From Amycolatopsis tucumanensis (GTDB lineage: Bacteria; Actinomycetota; Actinomycetes; Mycobacteriales; Pseudonocardiaceae), in NCBI RefSeq assembly GCF_021654135.1, contig NZ_JAKGSD010000038.1, forward strand, positions 1 through 64,000: a stretch of DNA of 64,000 bases, given 5' to 3'. Shown in pieces: positions 50,060-57,976 of this stretch. A program made the translations under genes and the position numbers. The notes below the pieces were generated by a model that was not told where the DNA came from, made no database searches, and worked only from the letters and a program-made list of their open reading frames with translations. Within the stretch, counting starts at the first letter, position 1; every line of letters starts with the position of its first letter.

Positions 50060-50794
50060 CTAGTGGCAGACGAATCCGCCGTCGACGACCAACGTTTGCC
50101 CGGTGATGAACGAGGCGGCGTCGGAGAGCAGGAACTCCACCGCGCCCACCACGTCACCCGGTTGCTGCGCCCGGGTCAGCGCCCGCCCGTTCGCGTAGAG
50201 CTGGTGCCGTTCGCGCGGCACCCGCTCGGTCGCCTCGACCTCGGTCAGGCCGGGCGCGACCGCGTTCACCGTCACCCCGTCCGGCCCGGCGTCGCGGGCC
50301 ATCGCGCGGGTCATCGCGATCACCGCGCCCTTCGAGGACACGTAGTGCACCAGGCGCGGCGGCCCGAACAGCGCGACGTCGGAGGCGATGTTCACGATCC
50401 GCCCGCCGGTGGCCGCGAGCTGCGGGTACAGGGCGCGGGCGACCAGCCACGGGCCGCGCGCGTTGACCGTCATCAGCCGGTCCCACGCCTCCACCTCCAG
50501 GTCGGCGAAGTGCTTGCCGCCCACGCCGTCGGCCATCGCCGCGTTGTTGACCAGACCGTGCAGGGGCCCGATCTTCGCGACCTGTTCCGCCAGCCCCGCC
50601 ACCGAATCGGGATCGGCGACGTCGGTGTCGATCCGGTGCACGGTCCGCCCGCGCTCTTCGAGCTGCGCCACCCCGCGGGCGGCGCGCTCCGGGTCGCGTT
50701 CGGCGACCACGACCTGCGCCCCGGACGCGCCGAGGGCGTCGGCGATCGCCCAGCCGAGCCCGCGCCCGGCGCCGGTCACCACGATCAGGCGCAT
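50060..50794 (-). CDS. Short-chain dehydrogenase/reductase
   Basis: 244 residues, classical SDR: TGAGRGLG at 7-14, NNAA, Ser in NIASDVALFG and YVSSK as YxxxK. FLLSDAASFITGQTLVVDGG is the family C-terminus. In a Rieske oxygenase operon it may oxidise the cis-dihydrodiol to a catechol, but many other roles are possible. The ATG at 50794 lies ten bases inside the upstream hydrolase gene. Confidence 0.92.
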   Translation of the reverse strand: MRLIVVTGAGRGLGWAIADALGASGAQVVVAERDPERAARGVAQLEERGRTVHRIDTDVADPDSVAGLAEQVAKIGPLHGLVNNAAMADGVGGKHFADLEVEAWDRLMTVNARGPWLVARALYPQLAATGGRIVNIASDVALFGPPRLVHYVSSKGAVIAMTRAMARDAGPDGVTVNAVAPGLTEVEATERVPRERHQLYANGRALTRAQQPGDVVGAVEFLLSDAASFITGQTLVVDGGFVCH

Positions 50795-51498
50795 CGCGCG
50801 GCCTCCACTTCGGACAGGAACTTCAGCAGGACCTCGTTGAACTCGCCGGGGCACTCCTGGTTGGCCGCGTGCCCGCCGCCGATCACCCGCAGCCGCGCCC
50901 CGGGGATCTCCCGCGCCAGCAGCCGGCTCTCCTCGACGCCGGTGACCTGGTCGTCGGCGCCCACGACCACCAGCGTCGGCACACTGATCCGGCCCAGCAG
51001 GGGACCGTGGTCGGTGGTGGCCATCGACTCCGCGGCCGCGCGGTATCCGGCCAGGCGCACCCGGGCCATCGTCGCCTCGACCTTGGCGCGGGTCACCGGA
51101 TCGGAGCTCAGGCGCGGTGCCCGCCGTCGCGCGAACTCCGCGGCACCCACCTCGGCCAGCTCGTCCACCCGCGCCCGCATCCGGGCCGCGGCCTCCGCGC
51201 TGGTGCCGGAGCCGCGGGTGGAGTCGGCCAGGGTCAGCGACAGCACGGGGTGCTCCAGCGCGAGCCGGGTCGCGATCACCCCGCCCCACGACACCCCCAC
51301 CACGTGGGCGGGTTCGTCGAAGATCCGCGCGGCCTGCTCGGCGTACCAGGCGATGTCGGCGCGTTCCGGGTCCGGCGAGTCCCCGTACCCGGGCGCGTCC
51401 CAGGCCACCACCCGGTGCCGCTCCGCCAGAACGTTTACCTGCGACTCGAAGGACCCGCCGGACCCGCCGATGCCGTGCAGCAGCAACACGGGGGTCAC
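50785..51498 (-). CDS. Alpha/beta hydrolase, meta-cleavage-product-hydrolase-like
   Basis: 237 residues. Oxyanion region LLLHGIGGSGGSFESQ, nucleophile elbow VVGVSWGGVIATRLA, Asp in VVVGADDQVTG and His in VIGGGHAANQE form a full triad. Similar enzymes (MhpC/BphD/HsaD type) cut the C-C bond of ring-cleavage products. Presence of an extradiol dioxygenase gene two genes upstream fits that role. The GTG overlaps the previous stop. Confidence 0.85.
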   Translation of the reverse strand: MTPVLLLHGIGGSGGSFESQVNVLAERHRVVAWDAPGYGDSPDPERADIAWYAEQAARIFDEPAHVVGVSWGGVIATRLALEHPVLSLTLADSTRGSGTSAEAAARMRARVDELAEVGAAEFARRRAPRLSSDPVTRAKVEATMARVRLAGYRAAAESMATTDHGPLLGRISVPTLVVVGADDQVTGVEESRLLAREIPGARLRVIGGGHAANQECPGEFNEVLLKFLSEVEAARCA

Positions 51499-52271
51499 CG
51501 GAACACCACCCGCGGCTCCGCCAGCGCGGCGATCGCGGCGAGCACCGCGTGCGGCACGACCTCGCTGCTCGTCGGCGTCCGCGGCGAGGGCCGGTTGCGG
51601 ATCTCGAACCGGTACGACCCGGCCGGCCCGTCGGCGGTGATGACGTGCGAGGTCAGCTCGGCGGCCGGGTCGGCGATCACCGCCGCCTCGACCACGTCCC
51701 AGTCGCCCACGGCCAGCGCCACCGAGGCCGCCACGTTCGCCGACTTCGGGAACGCCGCCGTCACCTCGCGTGCCGGGCCGCGCATCAGCTCGACCGGCTC
51801 GGCCGTGGTCCGCAGCCGCGCGGCCTCCTCGTCGGACATCCACGGCTGCACCAGGTTCGCGGCGAGTTTCGTGGTCTCGATGGTGACCCGGGACAGCGGC
51901 GCCATCCGGGCCGCCGCCCGCAGCAGATCCAGGCCGCCGATCGCGCCGGTCGACAGGTGCAGCTCACCGGGGCCCGCGGACAGCAGCTTGTCCAGCAGGG
52001 CGTCGTCGGCCAGCGCGCCGACCGACACGACCAGCAGGTCCCGCCCGGCGGCCAGCACCTGCGGCCCGACCTCCGCCAGTGCCCGCTGCCCGGCCGCCTC
52101 GACGATCAGGTCCGAAGTGGACAGCAGCTCGTCCAGCGACACCAGTGGCAGGTCCGTCGCACCCGCGGGGTCCACGACGCCGGACAGCGTCGCACCCGGC
52201 ACGGTTCCGTCGCGCAGGGCGCGGGCGACCACGCCGCCGATCGAGCCCGCGCCGATCACCCCGGCCCTCAT
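51495..52271 (-). CDS. Aspartate dehydrogenase-like protein (NadX/DUF108 family)
   Basis: 258 residues. N-terminal Rossmann motif VIGAGSIGGVVARAL, then DLIVEAAGQRAL, LHLSTGAIGGLDLLRAA and a C-terminal domain with FPKSANVAASVALAVGDW, all typical of L-aspartate dehydrogenase family proteins. The catalytic His expected near the C-terminus is not obvious except in ELTSHVIT. In an aromatic operon the substrate may be another amine or 2-amino acid, or the enzyme may release ammonia. The ATG overlaps the dioxygenase stop. Confidence 0.85.
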   Translation of the reverse strand: MRAGVIGAGSIGGVVARALRDGTVPGATLSGVVDPAGATDLPLVSLDELLSTSDLIVEAAGQRALAEVGPQVLAAGRDLLVVSVGALADDALLDKLLSAGPGELHLSTGAIGGLDLLRAAARMAPLSRVTIETTKLAANLVQPWMSDEEAARLRTTAEPVELMRGPAREVTAAFPKSANVAASVALAVGDWDVVEAAVIADPAAELTSHVITADGPAGSYRFEIRNRPSPRTPTSSEVVPHAVLAAIAALAEPRVVFR

Positions 52272-53191
52272 CCCCGCCACCAAGCCGTGTAACCGGGGTC
52301 GGGCACGCCCGCCATGTGGGTGCGGACGTCCTTCGACGGCGGGCCCGCGGTGCCCCACAGGTCGGACAGCTCGGGCGTGCGCCGCCACACCCGGCACAGC
52401 CACGCGTCCTCCACGACCTGCTCGACCTCGGAGGTGTACTCGCACACCAGCCCGGCCGGGTCGGCGAAGTAGCCGAACGTGTTGCTGCCCGGCCCGTGCC
52501 GCCCCGGACCCCACAGCGGGGTGATCCCGTTGTGCCGCAGCCGCCCGATGCCACGCATGAAGTGGTCGATCGAGGCCATCTCGTAGGCGACGTGGTTGAC
52601 CGACGCGAACGGCGCCTGGTTGAACGCGATCACGTGGTGGTCGGCGTTGCAGCGCAGGAACGCCATCTGGTGCTCCGACCAGTCGGAGATCCGCATGCCG
52701 AGCACACGGGTGTAGAACTCGCAGGCCGCGTCGATGTCGGCGGTGTTGAGCACGACGTGCGCCAGCTTCCGCGGCACCGCCGGGTGGCCGTCCGGATCGT
52801 CCGGGGTCACGGCGAACACGTCCGCGGACAACTCGATCAGCCGTCCCTCCGGATCGGCGAAGCGCAGCCCGTAGCCGCCGCCGACCTGGTCCAGCTTGCC
52901 GGGCTCGGTGACCAGCGGGATGCCCTGCGCAACCAGGCGGCTCGCGGCCTCGTCGATCTCGCGTGGCGTGGCGACCGCGAAGGCCACCTTGCCGAGTGCG
53001 TTGCGCTCCGCCTGCTGCAACTGCAGCACGTGGTGCTCGCTGCTGGTGCCGCGCAGCCACACCGCGCCGGTGTCCTGCTCGACCTGCCGCAGGCCCCACA
53101 CCTCGCGGTAGAACTCGCCCGCGTCGGCGCACGCGGTGGAGCGCAGGGTCACCGACCGCAGCGCCCGCAACCGGACGACGGGTTCGGACAT
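52268..53191 (-). CDS. Extradiol ring-cleavage dioxygenase, VOC (type I) family
   Basis: 307 residues with two VOC domains. Iron ligands in the C-terminal half are His in KLAHVVLNTAD, His in ASVNHVAYEM and Glu in GLVCEYTSEVE, the 2-His-1-Glu set of 2,3-dihydroxybiphenyl dioxygenase-type enzymes. The N-terminal domain lacks the triad, as usual. It should open a catechol-like ring by meta cleavage. The ATG at 53191 follows TTGGAGGACACC; an upstream ATG would lie in the ribosome site. Confidence 0.9.
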   Translation of the reverse strand: MSEPVVRLRALRSVTLRSTACADAGEFYREVWGLRQVEQDTGAVWLRGTSSEHHVLQLQQAERNALGKVAFAVATPREIDEAASRLVAQGIPLVTEPGKLDQVGGGYGLRFADPEGRLIELSADVFAVTPDDPDGHPAVPRKLAHVVLNTADIDAACEFYTRVLGMRISDWSEHQMAFLRCNADHHVIAFNQAPFASVNHVAYEMASIDHFMRGIGRLRHNGITPLWGPGRHGPGSNTFGYFADPAGLVCEYTSEVEQVVEDAWLCRVWRRTPELSDLWGTAGPPSKDVRTHMAGVPDPGYTAWWRG

Positions 53192-53207
53192 GGTGTCCTC
53201 CAAGGGT

Positions 53208-54251
53208 TCAGGCGACCGGGACCGGCGCTGCGGTCGCGGGCTCGGTCAGGCGGGCCGCCTGTTTCGCGGCCTCCGCCTTCAGCAGGCGGCGCATCCGGAC
53301 GAGCGCGATGTCGTGCTGGTAGAGGTTCTCCCGGTCCCAGGCGTCGGCGGGCATCGCCTCGGCCATCTCGCGGTCCTGCTCCAGCACCGCGTAGTGCCGG
53401 GCCTCCAGCCGGTTGCGGTAGAGGAAGCGCCAGCTGTCCCGTTCCCAGCCGGACACCTTGCGGCAGCGCCAGAAGAACCCGGCGTGCCGGTTCGCCGAGA
53501 TCGCGCACAGCCCGGCGACGATCGTGAACGGCCCGCCCGGGCCCGCAGTGTCCGGGTACGGGATGTCGAGGGTGACCCAGTCCGCGCCGCCGTGGGTCAG
53601 CTCGACCCAGTCGAAGTTCACGCCGCGCTGGTCAGTCTTCTCGAACACGAAACCGTTGTCGGTCGCGCGGATCTGGAAGACCGCCTCGCGCTTGCCCGCG
53701 AACATCGTGTGGCTGTTGCGGTGCAGGAACGCGCCGTGCATCGGGTCGAGCAGGTTGTCCAGCGAGTACAGGTAGGGCGCGTCCCACTCGACGTAGCAGA
53801 GGAACTCCGACCACTCTCCGCCCGCGATCGGCTCCGGCACCTCCAGCGGGGCCGGTGGCGCCGACTCGTCGAGCCCGAACCAGGCGAAGACCGCTCCGGC
53901 GTGCTCCTCCGCCGGGAACGTCCGCAGCACGCGGCGGCCCTCCAGGGCGCAGCCCGGGCTGCCCGGCACGGACACCACCGTGCCCTCGGTGTCGACCTGC
54001 ACGCCGTGGTAGTTGCAGGCCACCCGGTCGCCCATGTGCACGCCCTGCGACAGCCGGGCGGCGCGGTGCGGGCAGCGGTCCTCCTGAACGTGCACGACTC
54101 CGGCGGCGTCGCGCCACAGCAGCAGCTGCTCGCCCGCGCGCTCGATCCGGACCAGCTCACCGGGACGTACGTGCCCGGACGGGCACAGCGGGTACCAGCG
54201 GTCCCGCAGCCCGAACGCCAGCAGGCCCTCGGGGGTGTGCAAGGGGTTCAC
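53208..54251 (-). CDS. Rieske non-heme iron oxygenase alpha subunit
   Basis: 347 residues. The Rieske motif is RCPHRAARLSQG with ACNYHGVQ (CxH-16-CxxH). The iron site is in SLDNLLDPMHGAFLHRNS (D, H, H). With no beta subunit gene nearby and a VanB-type reductase gene just upstream, it resembles class IA oxygenases such as vanillate O-demethylase or phthalate dioxygenase. It would demethylate or hydroxylate an aromatic acid. The GTG at 54251 begins two bases past the stop of the small gene upstream. Confidence 0.92.
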   Translation of the reverse strand: MNPLHTPEGLLAFGLRDRWYPLCPSGHVRPGELVRIERAGEQLLLWRDAAGVVHVQEDRCPHRAARLSQGVHMGDRVACNYHGVQVDTEGTVVSVPGSPGCALEGRRVLRTFPAEEHAGAVFAWFGLDESAPPAPLEVPEPIAGGEWSEFLCYVEWDAPYLYSLDNLLDPMHGAFLHRNSHTMFAGKREAVFQIRATDNGFVFEKTDQRGVNFDWVELTHGGADWVTLDIPYPDTAGPGGPFTIVAGLCAISANRHAGFFWRCRKVSGWERDSWRFLYRNRLEARHYAVLEQDREMAEAMPADAWDRENLYQHDIALVRMRRLLKAEAAKQAARLTEPATAAPVPVA

Positions 54252-54253
54252 GT

Positions 54254-54439
54254 CTAGCTCTCCGTTCCGCTCAGGCGGGCCAGTTCGGCAGTGAACGACG
54301 ACTCGGTCCAGTCCTCGCCGCCCGCGGGGCGCACCCCGGAGGAGTTGAGCGCGGCCACCACGCCGGGCAGGTCGTGCACGCCGCGGCCGTAGATCGCCTC
54401 GAGTTCGTCGCCGAACGCGTTCTCGTAGCTGGAAGGCAT
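54254..54439 (-). CDS. Small recombinase-like helix-turn-helix protein
   Basis: 61 residues. The segment GVHDLPGVVAALNSSGVRPA followed by WTESSFTAELARL resembles the small helical domain found after the catalytic part of serine recombinases. Short proteins of this kind are found beside Rieske oxygenase genes. It sits between the reductase and the oxygenase genes with gaps of only 2-4 bp, so it is made with them in similar amounts. It may be an accessory to the oxygenase rather than a DNA-binding protein. The function is unknown. Confidence 0.7.
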   Translation of the reverse strand: MPSSYENAFGDELEAIYGRGVHDLPGVVAALNSSGVRPAGGEDWTESSFTAELARLSGTES

Positions 54440-54443
54440 GTCC

Positions 54444-55379
54444 TCAGTCCTCCACGTCCAGGACGAGCTCGGCCGACCGGCTGCGCGACACGCAGATCAG
54501 CATCGTGCCGCCGGCCGCCTTCTCGTCGTCGCTCAGCAGGAAGTCGCGGTGCTCGGGTTCGCCGGCGAGCACCTTGGTCTCGCAGGTGCCGCACACCCCT
54601 TCCCGGCAGGAGTTGGGCACGGACACCCCGGCCCCGGCGAGAGCGTCCAAGATGGACACCCCGGCGGGAACCGGAACCCGGCGCCCCGACCCGCCGCACA
54701 CCACGTCGAAGCCGTGGTCCGGCCCGGTGGTTTCGGGTTCCGGTGCGCGGAACCGCTCCACCCGCAGCATCGAGGCGTCCGGCAGCGCGGCCTCGACGGC
54801 GGCGATGAGCGGTTCCGGGCCGCAGCAGTAGACGAGCGTGCCCGGCCGGAGTTCAGCCAGCTCGGCCGCCAGGTCAGGCGGTCCGCCGCGCTCGTCGTCG
54901 GCGTGCACGCGCACCCGGTCCGCGGGCAGGTCGGCCAGGAAGGCCATGCTCGACCGGGAGCGTCCACAGTAGAGCATGGACCAGTCGGAACCCCGCTGCT
55001 CCAGGTGGTTCGCCATCGCCAGCAGGGGAGTGATGCCGATGCCGCCCGCGATCAGCAGGTGCCGGGGCGCGTCTTCGAGGGTGAAGTTGTTGCGTGGCCC
55101 GTCGACCTCGATCAGCGTGCCCGGGGTGAGGCGCTCGTGCACCCAGGCGCTGCCGCCGCGGGAGGACGGCTCGCGCAGGACGGCCACGGTCCAGTTGTGC
55201 CCGTCCGCCGGGTCGCCGCACAGCGAGTACTCCCGGACCAGCCCGTTGGGCAGGTGCAGCGACAGGTGCGCGCCCGGCTCCCACGCCGGCAGGGCCGCCC
55301 CGGCGGGGTCGCGCAGCTCGACGCGCACGACCCCGTCGGTCAGCCAGGTGCTCTGGTGAACTCGTACCGTCCGGGTCAT
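54444..55379 (-). CDS. Rieske oxygenase reductase, PDR/VanB family
   Basis: 311 residues: an FMN domain (REYSLCGDPADG), an NAD domain (LLIAGGIGITPLLAMANHLE and VYCCGPEPLI), and a C-terminal [2Fe-2S] ferredoxin domain (NSCREGVCGTCETKVL with a final Cys in MLICVSRS). This order is that of VanB/phthalate dioxygenase reductase. It passes electrons from NADH to the Rieske oxygenase encoded two genes downstream. Confidence 0.94.
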   Translation of the reverse strand: MTRTVRVHQSTWLTDGVVRVELRDPAGAALPAWEPGAHLSLHLPNGLVREYSLCGDPADGHNWTVAVLREPSSRGGSAWVHERLTPGTLIEVDGPRNNFTLEDAPRHLLIAGGIGITPLLAMANHLEQRGSDWSMLYCGRSRSSMAFLADLPADRVRVHADDERGGPPDLAAELAELRPGTLVYCCGPEPLIAAVEAALPDASMLRVERFRAPEPETTGPDHGFDVVCGGSGRRVPVPAGVSILDALAGAGVSVPNSCREGVCGTCETKVLAGEPEHRDFLLSDDEKAAGGTMLICVSRSRSAELVLDVED

Positions 55380-55383
55380 GGCT

Positions 55384-55893
55384 TCAGTCGCGGGTCACGC
55401 CGTGCATCGGCGAGGTCGGCGGGTAGGTCGGCAGCTGCGGCTTCTGCGCGCCGATGATCACCGCGAACAGGGCGTCGGTGTCGCCGATGTTGCGCAGGCT
55501 GCGCGGCACTCCGGCCGGGACGCGGATCAGGTCGCGGTAGCCCAGCACGCGGCTGGCGGTCTTGGTGCCGTCTTCCACGTCGTGCACGGTGACTTCGAGG
55601 GTGCCTTCCAGGACGAAGAAGACCTCTTCCACGTCGTGGTGGGTGTGCTCGGGGCCGATCGCGCCGGCGGGCAGCCGCATGTTGGAGAACGTGAAGTGCT
55701 CCGAGGGCAGGATGCGGTTGTCGGTGTCGTGGTTGCCGGTGGCGCCGGAGCCGATGTAGCGGACCTGCGCGCGGCGGAACTGCTCGCCCGCCTTGGTCTG
55801 GAAGCCGAGCGTGTCCCAGTCCTCGTAGCGGGATTCGCGGGTGGCGATGCAGGAGTCGATCAGTTCCTCGAGGCCGGCTTGCGTCGTCGTCAC
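55384..55893 (-). CDS. Cupin domain protein
   Basis: 169 residues, single cupin. Metal ligands are likely His-His in GPEHTHHDVEEVFFVLEG and Glu in the same block; the second motif is around VPAGVPRSLRNIG, where the usual His is replaced. It may bind the pathway substrate or act as an isomerase. It is the first gene of the 13-gene leftward operon, with a GTG start after AAGGAGATC. Confidence 0.85.
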   Translation of the reverse strand: MTTTQAGLEELIDSCIATRESRYEDWDTLGFQTKAGEQFRRAQVRYIGSGATGNHDTDNRILPSEHFTFSNMRLPAGAIGPEHTHHDVEEVFFVLEGTLEVTVHDVEDGTKTASRVLGYRDLIRVPAGVPRSLRNIGDTDALFAVIIGAQKPQLPTYPPTSPMHGVTRD

Positions 55894-55910
55894 GGGATCT
55901 CCTTGGATGT

Positions 55911-56037
55911 CTTAGCTCTAAGGGAACTTGGGAAGAGTTTGTAGCACCGCGACCCGGGCGACGACAACCCTTAGCTCTAAGTTTTCTGAAGGTTGGTTTC
56001 GATAGTGTCAACGGCTTCCAATTAACTTAGAGCTAAG
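55911..56037. promoter_or_regulatory. Three-operator divergent control region (cupin operon/ALDH)
   Basis: CTTAGCTCTAAG occurs at 55911-55922 and 55970-55981, and its reverse complement CTTAGAGCTAAG at 56026-56037. Each is a near-perfect palindrome (CTTAG/CTAAG). Centres are 59 and 56 bp apart. On the minus strand TTGTCG (complement of 55962-55967), 18 bp, TACAAA (complement of 55938-55943) is a good promoter for the cupin operon, flanked by the first two sites. The third lies 40 bp before the aldehyde dehydrogenase start. A MarR- or GntR-type repressor is likely. Confidence 0.7.
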
Positions 56038-56076
56038 TTATTCTGCCGATTCTGGACGGCCTGTGGAGGTGGCTCG

Positions 56077-57525
56077 ATGACAGTGCCCGCGGACGAGATC
56101 CTGGTGGCCGGGCGGTGGCGGCGCGGCGGTGGGGCGCCGCTGGAGTGCGTGGACCCGGCGACCGGTGAGCCGATCGCGGTCGTGCACGGCGCGTCCGCCA
56201 GGGACGTCGACGAGGCGGCCAGCGCGGCCTGGGTGGCCGAGTGGGCGGCGTTGCTCCCACACGAACGGGCCCGGGTCCTGGCCCGGGTCGGCGACCTGAT
56301 CGAGCGGGACGGGGAGTCGCTGGCCCTGCTGCAGACCCGCAACACCGGCAAGGCGCTGCGCGAGACGCGCGCGCTGGTGGCGAGCGCGGCGGCGACGTTC
56401 CGGTTCTACGCGGCGGCGCTGGAGACGATGGAGACCGCGCTGACCCCGCAACGCGGGCCGTGGCTGACGATGTCGGTGTACGAGCCGGTCGGGGTGGTCG
56501 GCGCGATCACCCCGTGGAACTCGCCGATCGCCAGCGACGCGCAGAAGATCGCACCCGCGCTCGCGGCGGGCAACGGTGTGCTGCTCAAACCGGCCGAGGC
56601 GACGCCGCTGGTGTCGCTGGCGCTGGCCCGGCTGGTGCTGGAGGCCGGTGTGCCGGCGCGGTTGCTGTCCGTGCTGCCGGGCCCGGGTTCGGTGGTGGGG
56701 GACGCGATCGTGCGGCACCCCGCGGTCGGGAAGGTCGCCTTCACCGGGGGCACGTCGACCGGGCGGGCGATCGGGCGGATCGCGGCGGACAAGGTCATGC
56801 CGGTGACGATGGAACTGGGCGGCAAGTCGCCGACGATCGTGTGCCCGGACGCGGCGGCCGAGCAGGCGGTGGCCGGGATCCTGTACGGGATCTTCTCCTC
56901 CACCGGGCAGAGCTGCATCGCCGGGTCGCGCATCTTCCTGCCGGAGTCGCGGTACGCCGAGTTCCGGGACCTGCTGGTGGCGGGCGCGTCCCGGCTGCGC
57001 ATGGGCCCGGGCACGGCGGCGGACACGCAGGTGGCGCCGCTGGCGACGTTCGCGCACCGCGACCGGGTGGCCGCGCTGGTGGACCGCGCGCGCGAGGAGG
57101 GGGCGCGGGTGCTGTGCGGGGGAGAGGTGCCGCCGTCGGCGGGCGCGTACTACCCGCCGACCCTGCTGGAGGGGCTGTCGAACTCGTCGAAGACGTGCCA
57201 GGAGGAGATCTTCGGCCCGGTCGGCGTGCTGCTGCCCTACCGCGACGAAGAGGACCTGGTGGCGCAGGCGAACGACACCGTGTACGGCCTGGCGTGCGGC
57301 ATCTGGACCGCCGACTACCGCCGCGCGTGGCGCCTCGCGCGGCGGATCGAGGCCGGGACGGTGTGGATCAACACGTACAAGCAGTTCAGCATCTCGACGC
57401 CGTTCTCCGGCAGGAAGGAGAGCGGGCTGGGCGTCGACAAGGGCCGCGAGGGGATCCTCGGGTACCTGCGGCAGAAGAGCGTGTACTGGGGCCTCGACGA
57501 GGCGCCCCTGCCCTGGGCGGGATAG
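56077..57525 (+). CDS. Aldehyde dehydrogenase (NAD(P)-dependent)
   Basis: 482 residues, normal family size. Active-site residues: Asn in GAITPWNSPI, Glu in TMELGGKSPT, Cys in TGQSCIAGSR; the cofactor loop FTGGTSTGRAIG is intact. GLACGIWTADYRRAWRLARR and FSGRKESGLG complete the family. The ATG follows GGAGG. It is divergent from the leftward operon and shares its operators. It may oxidise the aldehyde formed by the ThDP decarboxylase. The stop codon is immediately followed by a small IS element. Confidence 0.94.
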   Translation: MTVPADEILVAGRWRRGGGAPLECVDPATGEPIAVVHGASARDVDEAASAAWVAEWAALLPHERARVLARVGDLIERDGESLALLQTRNTGKALRETRALVASAAATFRFYAAALETMETALTPQRGPWLTMSVYEPVGVVGAITPWNSPIASDAQKIAPALAAGNGVLLKPAEATPLVSLALARLVLEAGVPARLLSVLPGPGSVVGDAIVRHPAVGKVAFTGGTSTGRAIGRIAADKVMPVTMELGGKSPTIVCPDAAAEQAVAGILYGIFSSTGQSCIAGSRIFLPESRYAEFRDLLVAGASRLRMGPGTAADTQVAPLATFAHRDRVAALVDRAREEGARVLCGGEVPPSAGAYYPPTLLEGLSNSSKTCQEEIFGPVGVLLPYRDEEDLVAQANDTVYGLACGIWTADYRRAWRLARRIEAGTVWINTYKQFSISTPFSGRKESGLGVDKGREGILGYLRQKSVYWGLDEAPLPWAG

Positions 57526-57526
57526 G

Positions 57527-57975
57527 TGTTGTGACCTGGCAGGGTGTGGAGGGTCAGGGCAGTCGGGTGATGGGTGGGTGGCCTGTTAGGGCGGAGTGTG
57601 GGCGTTCAGTGTTGTAGTGCTGGACCCAGGTGGGCAAGGTTGCCAGGCGGTGGGTGTTGGGGGTCCGGGGCTGGGCGTAGGCGAATTCGGTGAGCAGGGT
57701 GCGGTGGAAGCGTTCGGCTTTGCCGTTGGTCCAGGGGCAGCCGGGTTTGATGTAGCGGCGGCGCAGCCCGAGGGCGGTGCGGACCGCGGCCCAGCAGGTG
57801 CCTCGGCGGTAGGCCAGGGCGTTGTCGGTCAGGATTCGCAGCACGGTGATGCCGTTAGCGTGACCCATCGAGGACCTCCAGGGCTGGTAGTGGATGCGTC
57901 GCAACACCCACTCCGCCCGGAGGCCCTCCCCACAATCAACCCGGCACGCCGTCCACAACCTCACGAGTCACAACA
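57527..57975. mobile_element. 449-bp IS481-like element with internal deletion
   Basis: The ends are imperfect inverted repeats: TGTTGTGACCTGGCAGGGTG at the left and TGTTGTGACTCGTGAGGTTG read inward from the right. They share the first nine bases, then AGG-TGTGGA. Inside is only the C-terminal part of a transposase (minus strand). Flanking hexamers are GATAGG (left) and GCTAGC (right), reminiscent of the CTAG-type target of IS481 elements with a partly decayed duplication. The element separates two converging stop codons. It cannot move unless a full transposase acts in trans. Confidence 0.75.
57554..57964 (-). pseudogene. C-terminal fragment of an IS481-family transposase
   Basis: About 105 residues from MGHANGITVLRILTDNALAYRR (ATG at 57868) onward are recognisable; the open frame itself starts at 57964. 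The DDE catalytic Asp is in LTDNAL and the Glu in NGKAERFHRTLLTEF. The end YNTERPHSALTGHPPITRL is typical of IS481. The N-terminal HTH and first catalytic Asp are missing, removed by the internal deletion. Confidence 0.85.
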
Positions 57976-57976
57976 G

